Shown one piece after another: positions 37,099-45,872 of a DNA stretch of 55,549 nucleotides. The notes beneath the pieces were generated by a model. The model did no database searches. It had not been told where the DNA came from and saw only the letters and a list, made by a program, of their open reading frames with translations. This stretch comes from an uncultured Acetobacteraceae bacterium. GTDB taxonomy: Bacteria; Pseudomonadota; Alphaproteobacteria; Acetobacterales; Acetobacteraceae. Location of the stretch: positions 1 through 55,549 of the forward strand of contig CAIXDS010000335.1 of assembly GCA_903918195.1 (NCBI GenBank), given 5' to 3'. Position 1 is the stretch's first letter. Every line of letters begins with the position of its first letter. The translations under genes and the position numbers were made by a program.

Positions 37099-37160
37099 CA
37101 CTATATAGTGTTTTGGGAGCAGCGGACGTGAGGAAGTGTTTCAGTCCGCCGTCCGCTGCT
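37099..37160 (+). promoter_or_regulatory. palindrome and leader hairpin ahead of scoA
   Basis: CACTATATAGTG at 37099-37110 is a perfect 12-bp palindrome flanked by CCCAA and TTGGG in mirrored positions. Immediately after, AGCAGCGGACG (37118-37128) and CGTCCGCTGCT (37150-37160) form an 11-bp stem with a 21-base loop. Together they look like an operator plus a leader hairpin for the CoA-transferase genes. Confidence 0.45.
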
Positions 37161-37216
37161 GATTGCCTCCGTCCCGTTCCGATGGCAGATAGCGCCATCC
37201 GAGCAGGAGGGAACTG

Positions 37217-37930
37217 ATGGCGGTCAACAAGGTATATCCCGACGCGGCCGCGGCTCTGGCCGGGCTGTTGCGTGAGGGCATGACCATCATGTCCGGCGGC
37301 TTCGGCCTCTGCGGCATTCCCTCGGTGCTGATCGAGGCGGTCAAGGCGTCCGGCGTGAAGGACCTCACGGTCATCAGCAACAATTGCGGCGTGGACGATG
37401 CCGGGCTCGGCCTGCTGCTGCAGACCCGCCAGATCCGCAAGATGATCAGCTCCTATGTCGGCGAGAACGCGACCTTCGCCCGCCAGTACCTGGCCGGCGA
37501 GCTGGAGATCGAGTTCAACCCGCAGGGCACGCTGGCCGAGCGCATCCGCGCCGGCGGCGCCGGCATCCCGGCCTTCTACACTCGCACCGGCGTCGGCACC
37601 CAGATTGCCGAGGGCAAGGAGGTGCGCGAGTTCGACGGCAAGAAATACGTGCTGGAGCGCGGCCTGGTCGCCGATGTCGCCCTCGTGCATGCCTGGAAGG
37701 CCGATACCGAGGGCAACCTGGTGTTCCGCAAAACCGCGCGCAACTTCAACCCGATCATGGCCACCGCGGCGCGGGTGACGGTCGCCGAGGTCGAAATCCT
37801 GGTCGAGCCGGGCGAGATCGACGCCGACCTCATCCACACGCCCGGGGTGTTCGTCAAGCGCCTGGTGCCGCTGCTGCAGGTGCACAAGCGGATCGAGCAG
37901 CGCACCGTGCGCAAATGGCCGGCAGCTTAG
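37217..37930 (+). CDS. scoA: 3-oxoacid CoA-transferase subunit A
   Basis: 237-residue alpha subunit of succinyl-CoA:3-ketoacid CoA-transferase. Landmarks are MTIMSGGFGLCGIPSVLIEAV, LTVISNNCGVDDAGLGLLL, FNPQGTLAERIRAGGAGIPAFYTRTGVGT and KADTEGNLVFRKTARNFNP. A strong AGGAGGG lies upstream of the ATG. It forms a complex with the subunit B encoded 12 bp downstream, activating acetoacetate or a related acid with succinyl-CoA. Confidence 0.95.
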   Translation: MAVNKVYPDAAAALAGLLREGMTIMSGGFGLCGIPSVLIEAVKASGVKDLTVISNNCGVDDAGLGLLLQTRQIRKMISSYVGENATFARQYLAGELEIEFNPQGTLAERIRAGGAGIPAFYTRTGVGTQIAEGKEVREFDGKKYVLERGLVADVALVHAWKADTEGNLVFRKTARNFNPIMATAARVTVAEVEILVEPGEIDADLIHTPGVFVKRLVPLLQVHKRIEQRTVRKWPAA

Positions 37931-37942
37931 GGGGGAACGGAC

Positions 37943-38593
37943 ATGGCCTGGACACGCGACGAAATGGCAGCCCGCGCCGCGCGCGAGCTGGAGGACGGGT
38001 TCTACGTCAATCTCGGCATCGGCATTCCCACGCTGGTGGCGAACTTCATCCCCGAGGGCATGGAAATCCAGCTGCAAAGCGAGAACGGCATGCTGGGCAT
38101 GGGTCCGTTTCCCTTCGAGGGGGAGGAGGACGCCGACCTCATCAATGCCGGCAAGCAGACCGTCACCCAGTTACCCACCACCAGCTTCTTCGACAGCGCG
38201 GCCAGCTTCGCCATGGTGCGCGGAGGGCATATCGACCTGACCATCCTCGGCGCGCTGCAGGTGGCCGAGAACGGCGACCTCGCCAACTGGATGATCCCGG
38301 GCAAGATGGTGAAGGGCATGGGCGGCGCCATGGACCTGGTGGCCGGGGTGCGGCGGGTGGTGGTGCTGATGGAGCACACCGCCGGCGGCAAGCCCAAGCT
38401 GCTGAAGCGGTGCACCCTGCCGCTGACCGGCGCCGGCGTGGTTGACAAGGTGATCAGCGAACTCGGCGTGTTCGACATCACGCCGCAGGGCGTGATGCTG
38501 GTGGATATCGCGCCGGGGGTGACGGTCGAGGAAATCCGCCAGAAGACCGAGGCCGCCTTCACGGTCGATCCGGCGTTGCAACTCGCCGCCTGA
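37943..38593 (+). CDS. scoB: 3-oxoacid CoA-transferase subunit B
   Basis: 216-residue beta subunit. The block [39 protein letters not shown] carries the catalytic glutamate (SENG motif). Further blocks are [28 protein letters not shown] and [21 protein letters not shown]. It follows scoA with a GGGGGG ribosome site. Confidence 0.96.
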   Translation: MAWTRDEMAARAARELEDGFYVNLGIGIPTLVANFIPEGMEIQLQSENGMLGMGPFPFEGEEDADLINAGKQTVTQLPTTSFFDSAASFAMVRGGHIDLTILGALQVAENGDLANWMIPGKMVKGMGGAMDLVAGVRRVVVLMEHTAGGKPKLLKRCTLPLTGAGVVDKVISELGVFDITPQGVMLVDIAPGVTVEEIRQKTEAAFTVDPALQLAA

Positions 38594-38603
38594 CCCGATC
38601 CGG

Positions 38604-38981
38604 TCAGGCTGGAGGGGGCCAGACGGGCGGCCGGTCATGCGTGACCGTCGCCCAGGCCGGATCGTCGGTCAGTACGCCGCCGATGGCCGCCAGCCCGGCA
38701 AGGCAGGCATCGGCGGGGTCGCCGGTCCAGTGCACCCGGTCATCCGGCCGCACACCCGTGCCCAGCAGCCAGCCGGCCGCCGAATCGGCCAGGGTCGGGT
38801 CGATGCTCGCGAAGGCGGAGAACGCCGCGCGGAAGCCGCCGGGGTCGCGGCTCGCCCAGGCGCGCAGCGCGTGGGGACCCTCAAGCAGGATGCTGCGCAC
38901 GGCGGCGAGCCATTCCAGCAACACGGCTTCGGCGCCGACTGAAGCTGCCTCATCTGCCGGACGCCATGGCGGTGGAAACAT
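38604..38981 (-). CDS. small hypothetical protein
   Basis: 125 residues on the minus strand, converging on scoB with a 10-bp gap. Trp- and Pro-rich ends flank a helical middle (LLEWLAAVRSILLEGPHALRAWASRDPGGF) and a Gly/Asp-rich second half. No family, signal or membrane segment is recognised. Called because the frame fills the gap neatly and its third positions are GC-biased; ATG 38981 has only a weak RBS. Confidence 0.5.
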   Translation of the reverse strand: MFPPPWRPADEAASVGAEAVLLEWLAAVRSILLEGPHALRAWASRDPGGFRAAFSAFASIDPTLADSAAGWLLGTGVRPDDRVHWTGDPADACLAGLAAIGGVLTDDPAWATVTHDRPPVWPPPA

Positions 38982-39079
38982 GTCAAACCTGTGATTCGGG
39001 GCCTTGATTGTCTCGCTGACCCGCGTCTATATGCCGCCCTCCGCGCCCGGGACCCAACCCCGGGACACGACGTGCCTGT

Positions 39080-39155
39080 GGGGCCATAGCTCAGTTGGGA
39101 GAGCGCCTGAATGGCATTCAGGAGGTCGTCGGTTCGATCCCGATTGGCTCCACCA
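39080..39155 (+). tRNA. tRNA-Ala (anticodon GGC)
   Basis: 76 nt folding as a complete cloverleaf: acceptor GGGGCCA/TGGCTCC, D-arm GCTC...GAGC, anticodon stem CCTGA/TCAGG with loop ATGGCAT (GGC at positions 34-36, reading GCC/GCU alanine codons), T-arm with GGTTCGATCC. CCA is encoded. Confidence 0.96.
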
Positions 39156-39226
39156 CTTCCCGGTAGATTTCGTGTCCGTGGTTGTTGGTGACGGGGCGAA
39201 GTGCTGCTCCGGCCCCACCAGCCAGA

Positions 39227-40561
39227 TCAACCGGAAAAGGTTGCGCTTTGGTGTCCCGCTGAAGCTGGCGGCAGCAGGCGTGGATCGGCCGTTTCAAGCT
39301 GATAGGCCGGCAGAACCTGCTCCAGCAGCGCATCGGCCGCGTCGGGGCCTTCGAGAATCTCCACCAGCCTGACCTTGTCGGCAAGGCACAGCTTGCTGTC
39401 CGCCTGGTTCGCCCAGACGGCGGTGGAGGTGTTGTGCAGCAACGCGTCGTAGAACGCGCCGCCGCCAAACCGGCGTGCCGCGTTCTCCAGCTGTCGCAGA
39501 CTGCGGGCGGTGTTCTCCAGCTCGGCGACCTGCTGCGGCGGCGGGTTGCGTTGCATCGACCGCAACTTCGCGGCCACGCCGTTCTCCAATCCGCTGACGA
39601 AGCGCGGCCGGCAACTCTGCTCCACCCGTTCGCGGATTGCGGCCAGACGTGAGCGGCGCTCCTTCGGGCCGGTCTCGTCCAGCGCATCGAGCAGCATGGC
39701 GATGCGTCGCACCTCGGTTGCCGATTCGTCCAGGCTGCCGGCGCGGATCAGGGCCTCCGTGCCGTCCGCTGATTCGAGCTTGGCGAGCAGGACCGCCGTC
39801 GCCTGCCCGGTAGCGAGGCGCATTTGGACGGTGCCATCGTGTCCGGCCCCGCCGGTGCTGCGGGGCAGCAGATCGGCGGCCTGGGGCAGCCAGGCGAGCA
39901 ACACCGCAACCGCCATCGCCAGCGCCTCGCTGCCCGATCGGGCGACCTGGGCCAGGATCGCCTGGACCGGCTCGGCTTGCAGCGTCACGCCGATTTCCGC
40001 TTCGGCGCGCAGGCGGCGCAGCGGCACCGCCGCCAGCAGAACCGCGCCGGCGGCGGTCGCGATCCCGGCGGCGACGGCAGGTGGGAGTCCGGTTGCGGGC
40101 CAGCCGGCCAGCTTCGGGTTGGCTGCCAGGATCGCGCCGGCGGCTGGCCAGAGCATTTCGCCCACTTCGGCGATGATCCCCTTGTCCGCCATCGAACGTC
40201 CCGCGCAAGCGGCGTCGAGCGTTTTGGACGCCGGTCCGAGGGCGGCCCGTACCGCCTCGGCAAGCGGTGCGAGAGTGGTACGGGGCACCGTCGCGCTGCC
40301 TGGCCGCCAGTCCGGCGCCGGGACGATCACCGGGTCCAACGGCAGGAACAACAGCCTGGTGAAACGCAGGGGCCGCGCCGGCCGCAGCTCGGCCAGCCGC
40401 GGCCGCAGCGGGGCGATGACGCCGTCCGCCGCGCCACGCTCGGCCAGGGAGTCCACCATGGCCACTGCGCGCATGATCTGCTCATTGCGCGCGGCGGCCA
40501 GGCTGCGGCTGAGCTTGCGGACATCCTGCGGCGGCGGTCCGGGCGGTCGGGCCTGCTCCAT
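39227..40561 (-). CDS. hypothetical protein, second of an unknown pair
   Basis: 444 residues from an ATG at 40561. The N-terminus (LRKLSRSLAAARNEQIMRAVAMVDSLAERGAADGVIAPLRPRLAELRPARPLRFTRLLFLPLDPVIVPA) looks like a conserved module in alphaproteobacteria as I remember it, but no function comes with it. A hydrophobic stretch at about 140-180 is Ala/Val-rich. The rest is helical, Leu/Ala/Arg-rich and HEAT-like in feel. No catalytic motif is visible. It lies 25 bp downstream of the companion gene on the same strand, and tRNA-Ala is just beyond its 3' end on the opposite strand. Confidence 0.65.
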   Translation of the reverse strand: MEQARPPGPPPQDVRKLSRSLAAARNEQIMRAVAMVDSLAERGAADGVIAPLRPRLAELRPARPLRFTRLLFLPLDPVIVPAPDWRPGSATVPRTTLAPLAEAVRAALGPASKTLDAACAGRSMADKGIIAEVGEMLWPAAGAILAANPKLAGWPATGLPPAVAAGIATAAGAVLLAAVPLRRLRAEAEIGVTLQAEPVQAILAQVARSGSEALAMAVAVLLAWLPQAADLLPRSTGGAGHDGTVQMRLATGQATAVLLAKLESADGTEALIRAGSLDESATEVRRIAMLLDALDETGPKERRSRLAAIRERVEQSCRPRFVSGLENGVAAKLRSMQRNPPPQQVAELENTARSLRQLENAARRFGGGAFYDALLHNTSTAVWANQADSKLCLADKVRLVEILEGPDAADALLEQVLPAYQLETADPRLLPPASAGHQSATFSG

Positions 40562-40586
40562 CGGCCGGTTCCTTCTGCCTGGCGTT

Positions 40587-41705
40587 TCAGGGGGCCAAAA
40601 CGCGCAGACGTTCGTTGCGCGCAATGAGGGTGAACACGGCGCTGCCGGTCCGCCAGTCTTTGTTGAGCAACACCTTGCGCCGGAAAGCAGCGATTTTCCC
40701 TGGATCAACGGCGACGCCGATCCATGCCGCGGTCTCCTGCGGCAGGATCGGCACAAGTTGCGCCATTTCCACCAGGGCGGTGAGACGGTCTTCCGGGTTG
40801 GTCGCGTCGTCCCACAGGGCGCAAATCTGGTCCCACCCATCCAGCAGCCAGTCTGGTCGGCCTGCGACGCGGGCAACCTTCTCCGGTGCCGCGTTCCAGT
40901 CGCGCAGCAGGCCGATGACGTCGGTGGTCAGGGCGCGCGCCTCGGCCAGAGTTGTCTCGGCGCAGGCCAGCGTCAGGCCGGCGGCGGCAACGACCATTTC
41001 GGCGCACAGGCTGCCGTTGTGCTCGCTGCCCTGGCAATGCAGGGTGTCGACCGCGTCCAGAACCCGGCGAAGGGTACGGATCTGGAGGGGGACACGACAC
41101 GTCTCAGCCTCGCCCGGCAAGCCAGTGCCGGCGAGCAACTCGGCCAGGATATTCAGGTCGGCGGCGACCGTGTCGGATGGAATGCCGAGGCGGGCGGCGG
41201 CCCTCACCACGCCCGCCTTGGCGCGTTGTTCGAGGTCCATCGTCCGTCCGCCCGGCGGGCCGACCGGCTCGGCCGGGCCGGAGGCGGTCTGCTCGATCAA
41301 GGCCATCAACAATAGAAAATTCGTTCTGAGCCGGGCGCGCCGGTCGGCATCGGTTGCTGCGAGCGCGGCCTGCCGGGCCTCGGGACCAGCCAGCCCTTCA
41401 GCGGCGACCTGGCGCGCCACGGCACGGATCAACGACGGGGCGATGCTTGCCAGTGCCGCGGCCTTTTTCGTCAGCCGCCGGTCGTGCACGGTGGGCTGGC
41501 AGAGTGCGCCCAGATCGCTCCACGGGAGGATATACACCCCGCGTCCACCGCTTGGGTTCGGCACCACCAGGTCAGTGCCGCCGCGCTCGCCTGGACGAGC
41601 GCGGGTTCCCGCCAGCAGTGGTGTGGTGAACGGCACGGCGACCCCGCGTTCCAGGAAGGTCGTCGGGTGATAGGATTGGACCAGCGGCAGGGTGGGCGCG
41701 GTCAT
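40587..41705 (-). CDS. hypothetical protein, first of an unknown pair
   Basis: 372 residues starting MTAPTLPLVQSYHPTTFLERGVAVPFTTPLLAGTRARP at ATG 41705. Visible features are an N-terminal region with PNPSGGRGVYILPWSDL followed by a long helical domain rich in Leu/Ala/Arg (for example RTLRRVLDAVDTLHCQGSEHNG). No membrane helix or signal peptide is evident, and I do not recognise the family. It forms an apparent two-gene operon with the following gene; the two proteins probably work together. Confidence 0.65.
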   Translation of the reverse strand: MTAPTLPLVQSYHPTTFLERGVAVPFTTPLLAGTRARPGERGGTDLVVPNPSGGRGVYILPWSDLGALCQPTVHDRRLTKKAAALASIAPSLIRAVARQVAAEGLAGPEARQAALAATDADRRARLRTNFLLLMALIEQTASGPAEPVGPPGGRTMDLEQRAKAGVVRAAARLGIPSDTVAADLNILAELLAGTGLPGEAETCRVPLQIRTLRRVLDAVDTLHCQGSEHNGSLCAEMVVAAAGLTLACAETTLAEARALTTDVIGLLRDWNAAPEKVARVAGRPDWLLDGWDQICALWDDATNPEDRLTALVEMAQLVPILPQETAAWIGVAVDPGKIAAFRRKVLLNKDWRTGSAVFTLIARNERLRVLAP

Positions 41706-41874
41706 GCGGCCACGATGATTACGGTCAATAGATGAACGAAGCTTTTCGGCCGCGCGCGCTGCGATGCACCGGGCGCAAGCGCGTGCCTTGACGGTGGCGA
41801 CGACGCGCGCGAACAGCCGGCGCACTTCGATCGCCGCGGACAGCTCGCCCTCACGAACCTGTTACCGGATACCA

Positions 41875-41928
41875 GACTAATTTAGTCAGGCTTTGATCCC
41901 TTGACGGATCGCCACCCTTCCATATCTG
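41875..41928 (+). promoter_or_regulatory. promoter and operator-like palindrome of the microprotein gene
   Basis: GACTAATTTAGTC (41875-41887) is a 13-bp perfect palindrome. It is followed by TTGACG (41901-41906) and TATCTG (41923-41928), spaced 16 bp, a plausible sigma-70 promoter. The palindrome just upstream of the -35 suggests an activator or repressor site. Confidence 0.5.
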
Positions 41929-41961
41929 CACTTATGCAAGCAACCAATGGGGGCTAAACCG

Positions 41962-42078
41962 ATGGAACAAGCAATCACCTTCAATGCACCTCTGCTACTT
42001 CCCGTGATGACGTTCGGCATTGCCTATCTTCTTCTCCTGCGCAGCGGCCTTTCGAAAGCGCGCGCAAAGGCTTCTTAG
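41962..42078 (+). CDS. 38-residue single-pass membrane microprotein
   Basis: The frame reads MEQAITFNAPLLLPVMTFG, continues as one hydrophobic helix (IAYLLLL) and ends with a basic tail (RSGLSKARAKAS, stop TAG). The topology would be N-out or re-entrant with the positive tail inside. A GGGGG run 8 bp before the ATG could be the ribosome site; an in-frame ATG at 41947 is an alternative start. It has its own promoter, a palindrome and a 3' hairpin, which together favour a real gene. No family is recognised. Confidence 0.5.
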   Translation: MEQAITFNAPLLLPVMTFGIAYLLLLRSGLSKARAKAS

Positions 42079-42111
42079 TCCACGAGTTGGTGTAGAAACT
42101 TGAGGTTATCT

Positions 42112-42138
42112 GCGGGAGAACTGTCCAGGTTCTCCCGC
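42112..42138 (+). terminator. hairpin after the microprotein gene
   Basis: Perfect 10-bp stem GCGGGAGAAC/GTTCTCCCGC with loop TGTCCAGG minus one base, about 35 bp after the microprotein stop. An A-run rather than a T-run follows. Confidence 0.6.
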
Positions 42139-42243
42139 AAAAACCGTTCAAGGCGCGGTCCGCTGCCACGCCGCCATTTCCCGGTAGGGTTTGTCCACCC
42201 GGGACGCTAGGCTGCCCGTCCACCGGAACGGGATATTTCCGCC

Positions 42244-43728
42244 ATGTCGCACGCCATCCGGCTTGCCGTTGTCCTGGCTGCGCTGGTCGCCTCCCCGCCG
42301 GTCCGCGCCGATGCCACCGCCGACGCGGCGGCCTCGCTGCAGGCGCAGATTCGTGCCTGGGTGGCCGGGCTGGCCGGTCCCACCGTCGATCTGGGCGGGC
42401 ATGGCGTGCAGGTGACCCCGGCGGGCGATGCGTTCCGGTTCGCGCTGCCGGTGGCGGGTGCGCTCGGGGGCACGGGCTGGCTGCTCACCGGCGATCCGGT
42501 CACCGCGGTGGCCAAGCCGCTGGACGGCGGAAGCTGGGCGATCCAGTCGCTGCGCCTGCCCACGCCGTTGCGCGCCGACCGGGCTGCCACGCCGGGCGCC
42601 AGCGCGGGCAGCTGGGTGCTGACGCTGGCCGACCAGACTATCAGCGGCGTGTTCGATCCCAGCCTGGCCGCCGGCTCCGGCTTCACGGCGGTGCTGCGCG
42701 GCTATGATTCGCGCGCCCGGAGCGGGGACGGCACGCAGACCATCCATCTCGACCGGTTCAGCTGGCATGGCGGTTGGGAGCCCACCGGCGAGGGGCGCGC
42801 CACCGTTGCGGGCGAGGGGCAGGGCGAGCATCTCAGCATCGTCACCGACAGCCAGGACGGGTCCGGCCGGGCCATCGTTGCCGCCGACCGGATTCGCGGC
42901 GGCGGGCGGGTCGAGCGCGTTGCCTTCGACCGCCTCGCCGCCGCGGTGCGCGGCCTTACCGGCCTGATGCCGGCGGCTGGCGATGCGCGCGGGCCGGACG
43001 CCATCGCGGCGGACGACCGGGCGCGGCTGCGCAATCTGGTGCTTATCCTGCGCGACCTGCTTGGTGGCGCGCAGGAGGAGACCACGCTGGAGCACGTGCG
43101 CCTCGACATCGGCGGTCAGCGCGGCTCGCTTGCCAGCCTCACCATCGGCGGCCGGGCCGCCGCGGCCGATGGCATGCTGGACGTGTCGTTGCGGCTGTCC
43201 ATGGAGGGCATCGATTCGCCGCTGTTTCCGCAGGGTCCGCTGCGCGACTACCTGCCGCGCCGCATCGCGCTGACGCCGCATTTGTCCGGCATTCCGGCCG
43301 ATGCGCTGCTGTCGCTGCTGTTGCGCGGGCTCGACGGCGGCGAGCCGGAGATGCTGCAGGCCGAGGCGCTGGGGCTGATCGCCAAGGCGCCGGTGAAGGC
43401 CGGGCTGGAGGATCTGGTGCTGGATTTCGGCCCGGCGGTGCTGAAGGCGAGCGGGACCGTGACGGTTGCCGCGCCGGACGACATCGCCGGCGCCGCCCGC
43501 ATTGTCGCCACCGGCCTGGACGCGCTGATCCGCCGCGCTGTCACCGTGCCCGAACTGCAAGCCGCGACGCCGTTTCTTCTGCTGCTCAAGGGCGTGGGCG
43601 AGCAGGCGGGCGATGTCACCACTTGGAACGTGACGTACGCCCAGGGCCGCGCTGAGGTGAACGGAACCGACCTCAGCGCGCTGCTCGGGCCGCCGGTGCC
43701 GGAGCGACCGCGCGGACACAGGCCGTAA
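42244..43728 (+). CDS. large exported protein of unknown function (DUF2125-like?)
   Basis: 494 residues with a Sec signal peptide (MSHAIRLAVVLAALVASPPVRA). The mature protein is a long repetitive beta-type sequence (LTLADQTISGVFDPSLAAGSGFTAVLRGYDSR, LEHVRLDIGGQRGSLASLTIGGRAAA, LVLDFGPAVLKASGTVTVA). It recalls DUF2125/YdgA-like periplasmic proteins that sit along lipid or envelope surfaces. The family assignment is from memory of overall pattern only. A palindromic repeat separates it from the downstream cassette. Confidence 0.6.
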   Translation: MSHAIRLAVVLAALVASPPVRADATADAAASLQAQIRAWVAGLAGPTVDLGGHGVQVTPAGDAFRFALPVAGALGGTGWLLTGDPVTAVAKPLDGGSWAIQSLRLPTPLRADRAATPGASAGSWVLTLADQTISGVFDPSLAAGSGFTAVLRGYDSRARSGDGTQTIHLDRFSWHGGWEPTGEGRATVAGEGQGEHLSIVTDSQDGSGRAIVAADRIRGGGRVERVAFDRLAAAVRGLTGLMPAAGDARGPDAIAADDRARLRNLVLILRDLLGGAQEETTLEHVRLDIGGQRGSLASLTIGGRAAAADGMLDVSLRLSMEGIDSPLFPQGPLRDYLPRRIALTPHLSGIPADALLSLLLRGLDGGEPEMLQAEALGLIAKAPVKAGLEDLVLDFGPAVLKASGTVTVAAPDDIAGAARIVATGLDALIRRAVTVPELQAATPFLLLLKGVGEQAGDVTTWNVTYAQGRAEVNGTDLSALLGPPVPERPRGHRP

Positions 43729-43754
43729 CGGGCGGACCATCGCCGGCGCGGCGA

Positions 43755-43819
43755 GTGAAGGAAGGCCAGGGGCCTCTCGGCCCTTGGCGGGTCCGGGCAG
43801 AGCCCTGGCCTTCCTTCAC
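43755..43819. repeat. palindromic intergenic repeat, copy C, with 17-bp outer arms
   Basis: GTGAAGGAAGGCCAGGG (43755-43771) pairs perfectly with CCCTGGCCTTCCTTCAC (43803-43819) around 31 bases. The unit belongs to the family at 17716, 26741 and 55272. It lies about 100 bp ahead of the FkbH gene and could stop transcription from the left. Confidence 0.82.
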
Positions 43820-43916
43820 CCAATTACCCTATGATTGACCGGCCGGATCGTTCCGTCTAGAGCACCGTACGTTTCGAGGATGCGTTATCGCGGCAGCCTC
43901 AAACGGGAATGGACGG

Positions 43917-45866
43917 GTGGTGTGCCCGGAGAAAAGTGGTTTGTACCCGGAACTTTCCTGGCTGCCCGAACGGCCGGCCGCATGGACCGAAGCGCTGACG
44001 GCCCTGCCGGTTGACGGAGGCACCGCGAAGCCGCCCGCGGCGCCAGCCGAAACCTGGGCGCACCTGATCGCTCTCGCCAACCACCGGCTCGACGGCCTGG
44101 CTACCGTGCGGCTCGACCGGCGGCTGCAGCGGCTGTTCGGCGCCGAGCCGCCGCCGGGCCTTGCCACCAGGCCTGTGCGGCTCGCGGTGCTTGCTTCCTC
44201 GACCGTCGCACATCTGCTGCCGGCAATCCGGGTCGCGGCGCTGCGCCGCAATATCTGGATGGCGACCTATGTCGGCGAATACGGGCAGTACGCCCAGGAA
44301 TTGCTTGACCCGGAATCGGGCCTGCACCGGTTTCAGCCGACCGCGGTGCTGTTCGCGATCGATGCGCACCACCTTCTCGGTGGCTTCGACATCGCCGACC
44401 GGCCCGATGTCGCGGCGCGGCGCCTGCATGAGGTGGTTGACGGCCTCGCCCGGCACTGGGCAACGGCGCGCGCGGCCTTTCGCTGCGCCGTGCTGCAGCA
44501 GACCGTGCCGTGTGTCTTCCCCGCGCTGTTCGGCAACAATGAGCATCGCCTGCCCGGCGCCGCCGGACTCACCGCGGTGCTGAACGAGCGCCTGCGGGCC
44601 CGCGCCGATAGCGAAGGGGCCGACATCGTGGCGCTTGACGCGCAGCTGTTGCAGGACGGGCTGCGCGCCTGGCATGACCCGGTTCTGTGGCACCGCGCCA
44701 AGCAGGAGGTGCATCCCGCCGCCGCGCCGATGTATGGCGAGCTGGTCTCCCGGCTGCTCGCGGCCCAGCAGGGCCGCGCGTTCAAGTGTCTGGTGCTCGA
44801 CCTCGACAACACGCTGTGGGGCGGCGTGGTCGGCGATGACGGCCCGGGCGGCATCGTGCTCGGCCCGGGCAGCGCGCTCGGCGAAGCCTATGCCGCGTTT
44901 CAGCGTTATGCGCGCGACCTGTCGCGGCGCGGGGTGATCCTCGCCGTCTGCTCGAAGAACGATCAGGCGAACGCGCTCGAACCGTTCGACACGCACCCCG
45001 AAATGGTGCTGCGGCGCGCCGATATCACCTGTTTCGTCGCCAACTGGACCGACAAGGCCGCGAACATCCGCCAGATCGCCGACCGGCTGAACATCGGGCT
45101 CGACGCGCTGGTATTCGCCGATGACAACCCGTTCGAGCGCAACGCCGTCCGCCGCGAGTTGCCAATGGTGGCGGTGCCGGAATTGCCGGCCGACCCCGCG
45201 CTGTACGCCCAATGCATCGCGGCGGCGGGCTATTTCGAGGCTCTCCAGCTGACCGGGGAGGATCTGGAGCGCACGCAGAACTACCAGGCCAACCGGCAAC
45301 GCGCGGCGTCGCGCGGCGCGGCGACCGACCTCGAGGGCTATCTGCGCAGCCTGGACATGGAGCTGCGCTGGCGCCGTTTCGACCCGCTGGGCCAGCCGCG
45401 TATCGTGCAGCTTGTCAACAAGACGAACCAGTTCAACCTGACCACACGCCGCACCTGCGATGAGGAGGTGGCGGCGCTGATCGCCGACCCGCGCGCCCTG
45501 ACCTTGCAGATCCGCCTGCTCGACCGGTTCGGCGACAATGGCATGATCGCGGTCGCCGTCGGACACTTCCAGGCGCCGGACGACCGGGACATGCTCATCG
45601 AGACCTGGCTGATGAGTTGCCGCGTGCTCGGCCGGCAGGTGGAGGAGGCGACACTCAACCTGCTCGCGGCCGAAGCACGGCGTCTCGGCGCGGTGCGGCT
45701 GATCGGCGAATACCGCCCGAGCGGCAGGAACGGCATGGTGTGCGCGCATTACCCGAAACTCGGCTTCGCAAAGCTGGCGGAGACGCCGGACGGGGTGACA
45801 CGCTGGGGTCTGCCGCTCGACGCCACCGCGCCGAAACCAACTTTCATCCGCATCACCGAAGGTTGA
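43917..45866 (+). CDS. FkbH-like HAD-IIIC protein, predicted acyl(glyceryl)-ACP synthase
   Basis: About 649 residues. The N-terminal domain (to about 285) matches the FkbH N-region (VLASSTVAHLLPAIRVAALRRNIWMATYVGEYGQYAQELLD). A HAD-IIIC domain follows, with nucleophile Asp295 in LDLDNTLWGGVVGDDG, VCSKND (344-349), NWTDKAANI (376-384) and FADDNPFER (400-408). The C-terminal acyltransferase-like domain starts about 440 (NKTNQFNLTTRR at 501-512). FkbH proteins take 1,3-bisphosphoglycerate and load a glyceryl group on an ACP. The start is GTG 43917 or, with a better GGAG site, TTG 43941. An ACP gene follows 6 bp downstream. Confidence 0.88.
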   Translation: MVCPEKSGLYPELSWLPERPAAWTEALTALPVDGGTAKPPAAPAETWAHLIALANHRLDGLATVRLDRRLQRLFGAEPPPGLATRPVRLAVLASSTVAHLLPAIRVAALRRNIWMATYVGEYGQYAQELLDPESGLHRFQPTAVLFAIDAHHLLGGFDIADRPDVAARRLHEVVDGLARHWATARAAFRCAVLQQTVPCVFPALFGNNEHRLPGAAGLTAVLNERLRARADSEGADIVALDAQLLQDGLRAWHDPVLWHRAKQEVHPAAAPMYGELVSRLLAAQQGRAFKCLVLDLDNTLWGGVVGDDGPGGIVLGPGSALGEAYAAFQRYARDLSRRGVILAVCSKNDQANALEPFDTHPEMVLRRADITCFVANWTDKAANIRQIADRLNIGLDALVFADDNPFERNAVRRELPMVAVPELPADPALYAQCIAAAGYFEALQLTGEDLERTQNYQANRQRAASRGAATDLEGYLRSLDMELRWRRFDPLGQPRIVQLVNKTNQFNLTTRRTCDEEVAALIADPRALTLQIRLLDRFGDNGMIAVAVGHFQAPDDRDMLIETWLMSCRVLGRQVEEATLNLLAAEARRLGAVRLIGEYRPSGRNGMVCAHYPKLGFAKLAETPDGVTRWGLPLDATAPKPTFIRITEG

Positions 45867-45872
45867 AACGAC

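Noticed and set aside
39157..42187. TTCCCGGTAG after tRNA-Ala (39157-39166) repeated at 42178-42187, as if att sites flank an island
   Set aside because: Only 10 identical bases, beginning just outside the tRNA, and no integrase gene between them.
43899..45749. 616-codon minus-strand open frame
   Set aside because: Antisense to the FkbH gene, whose motifs are unmistakable.
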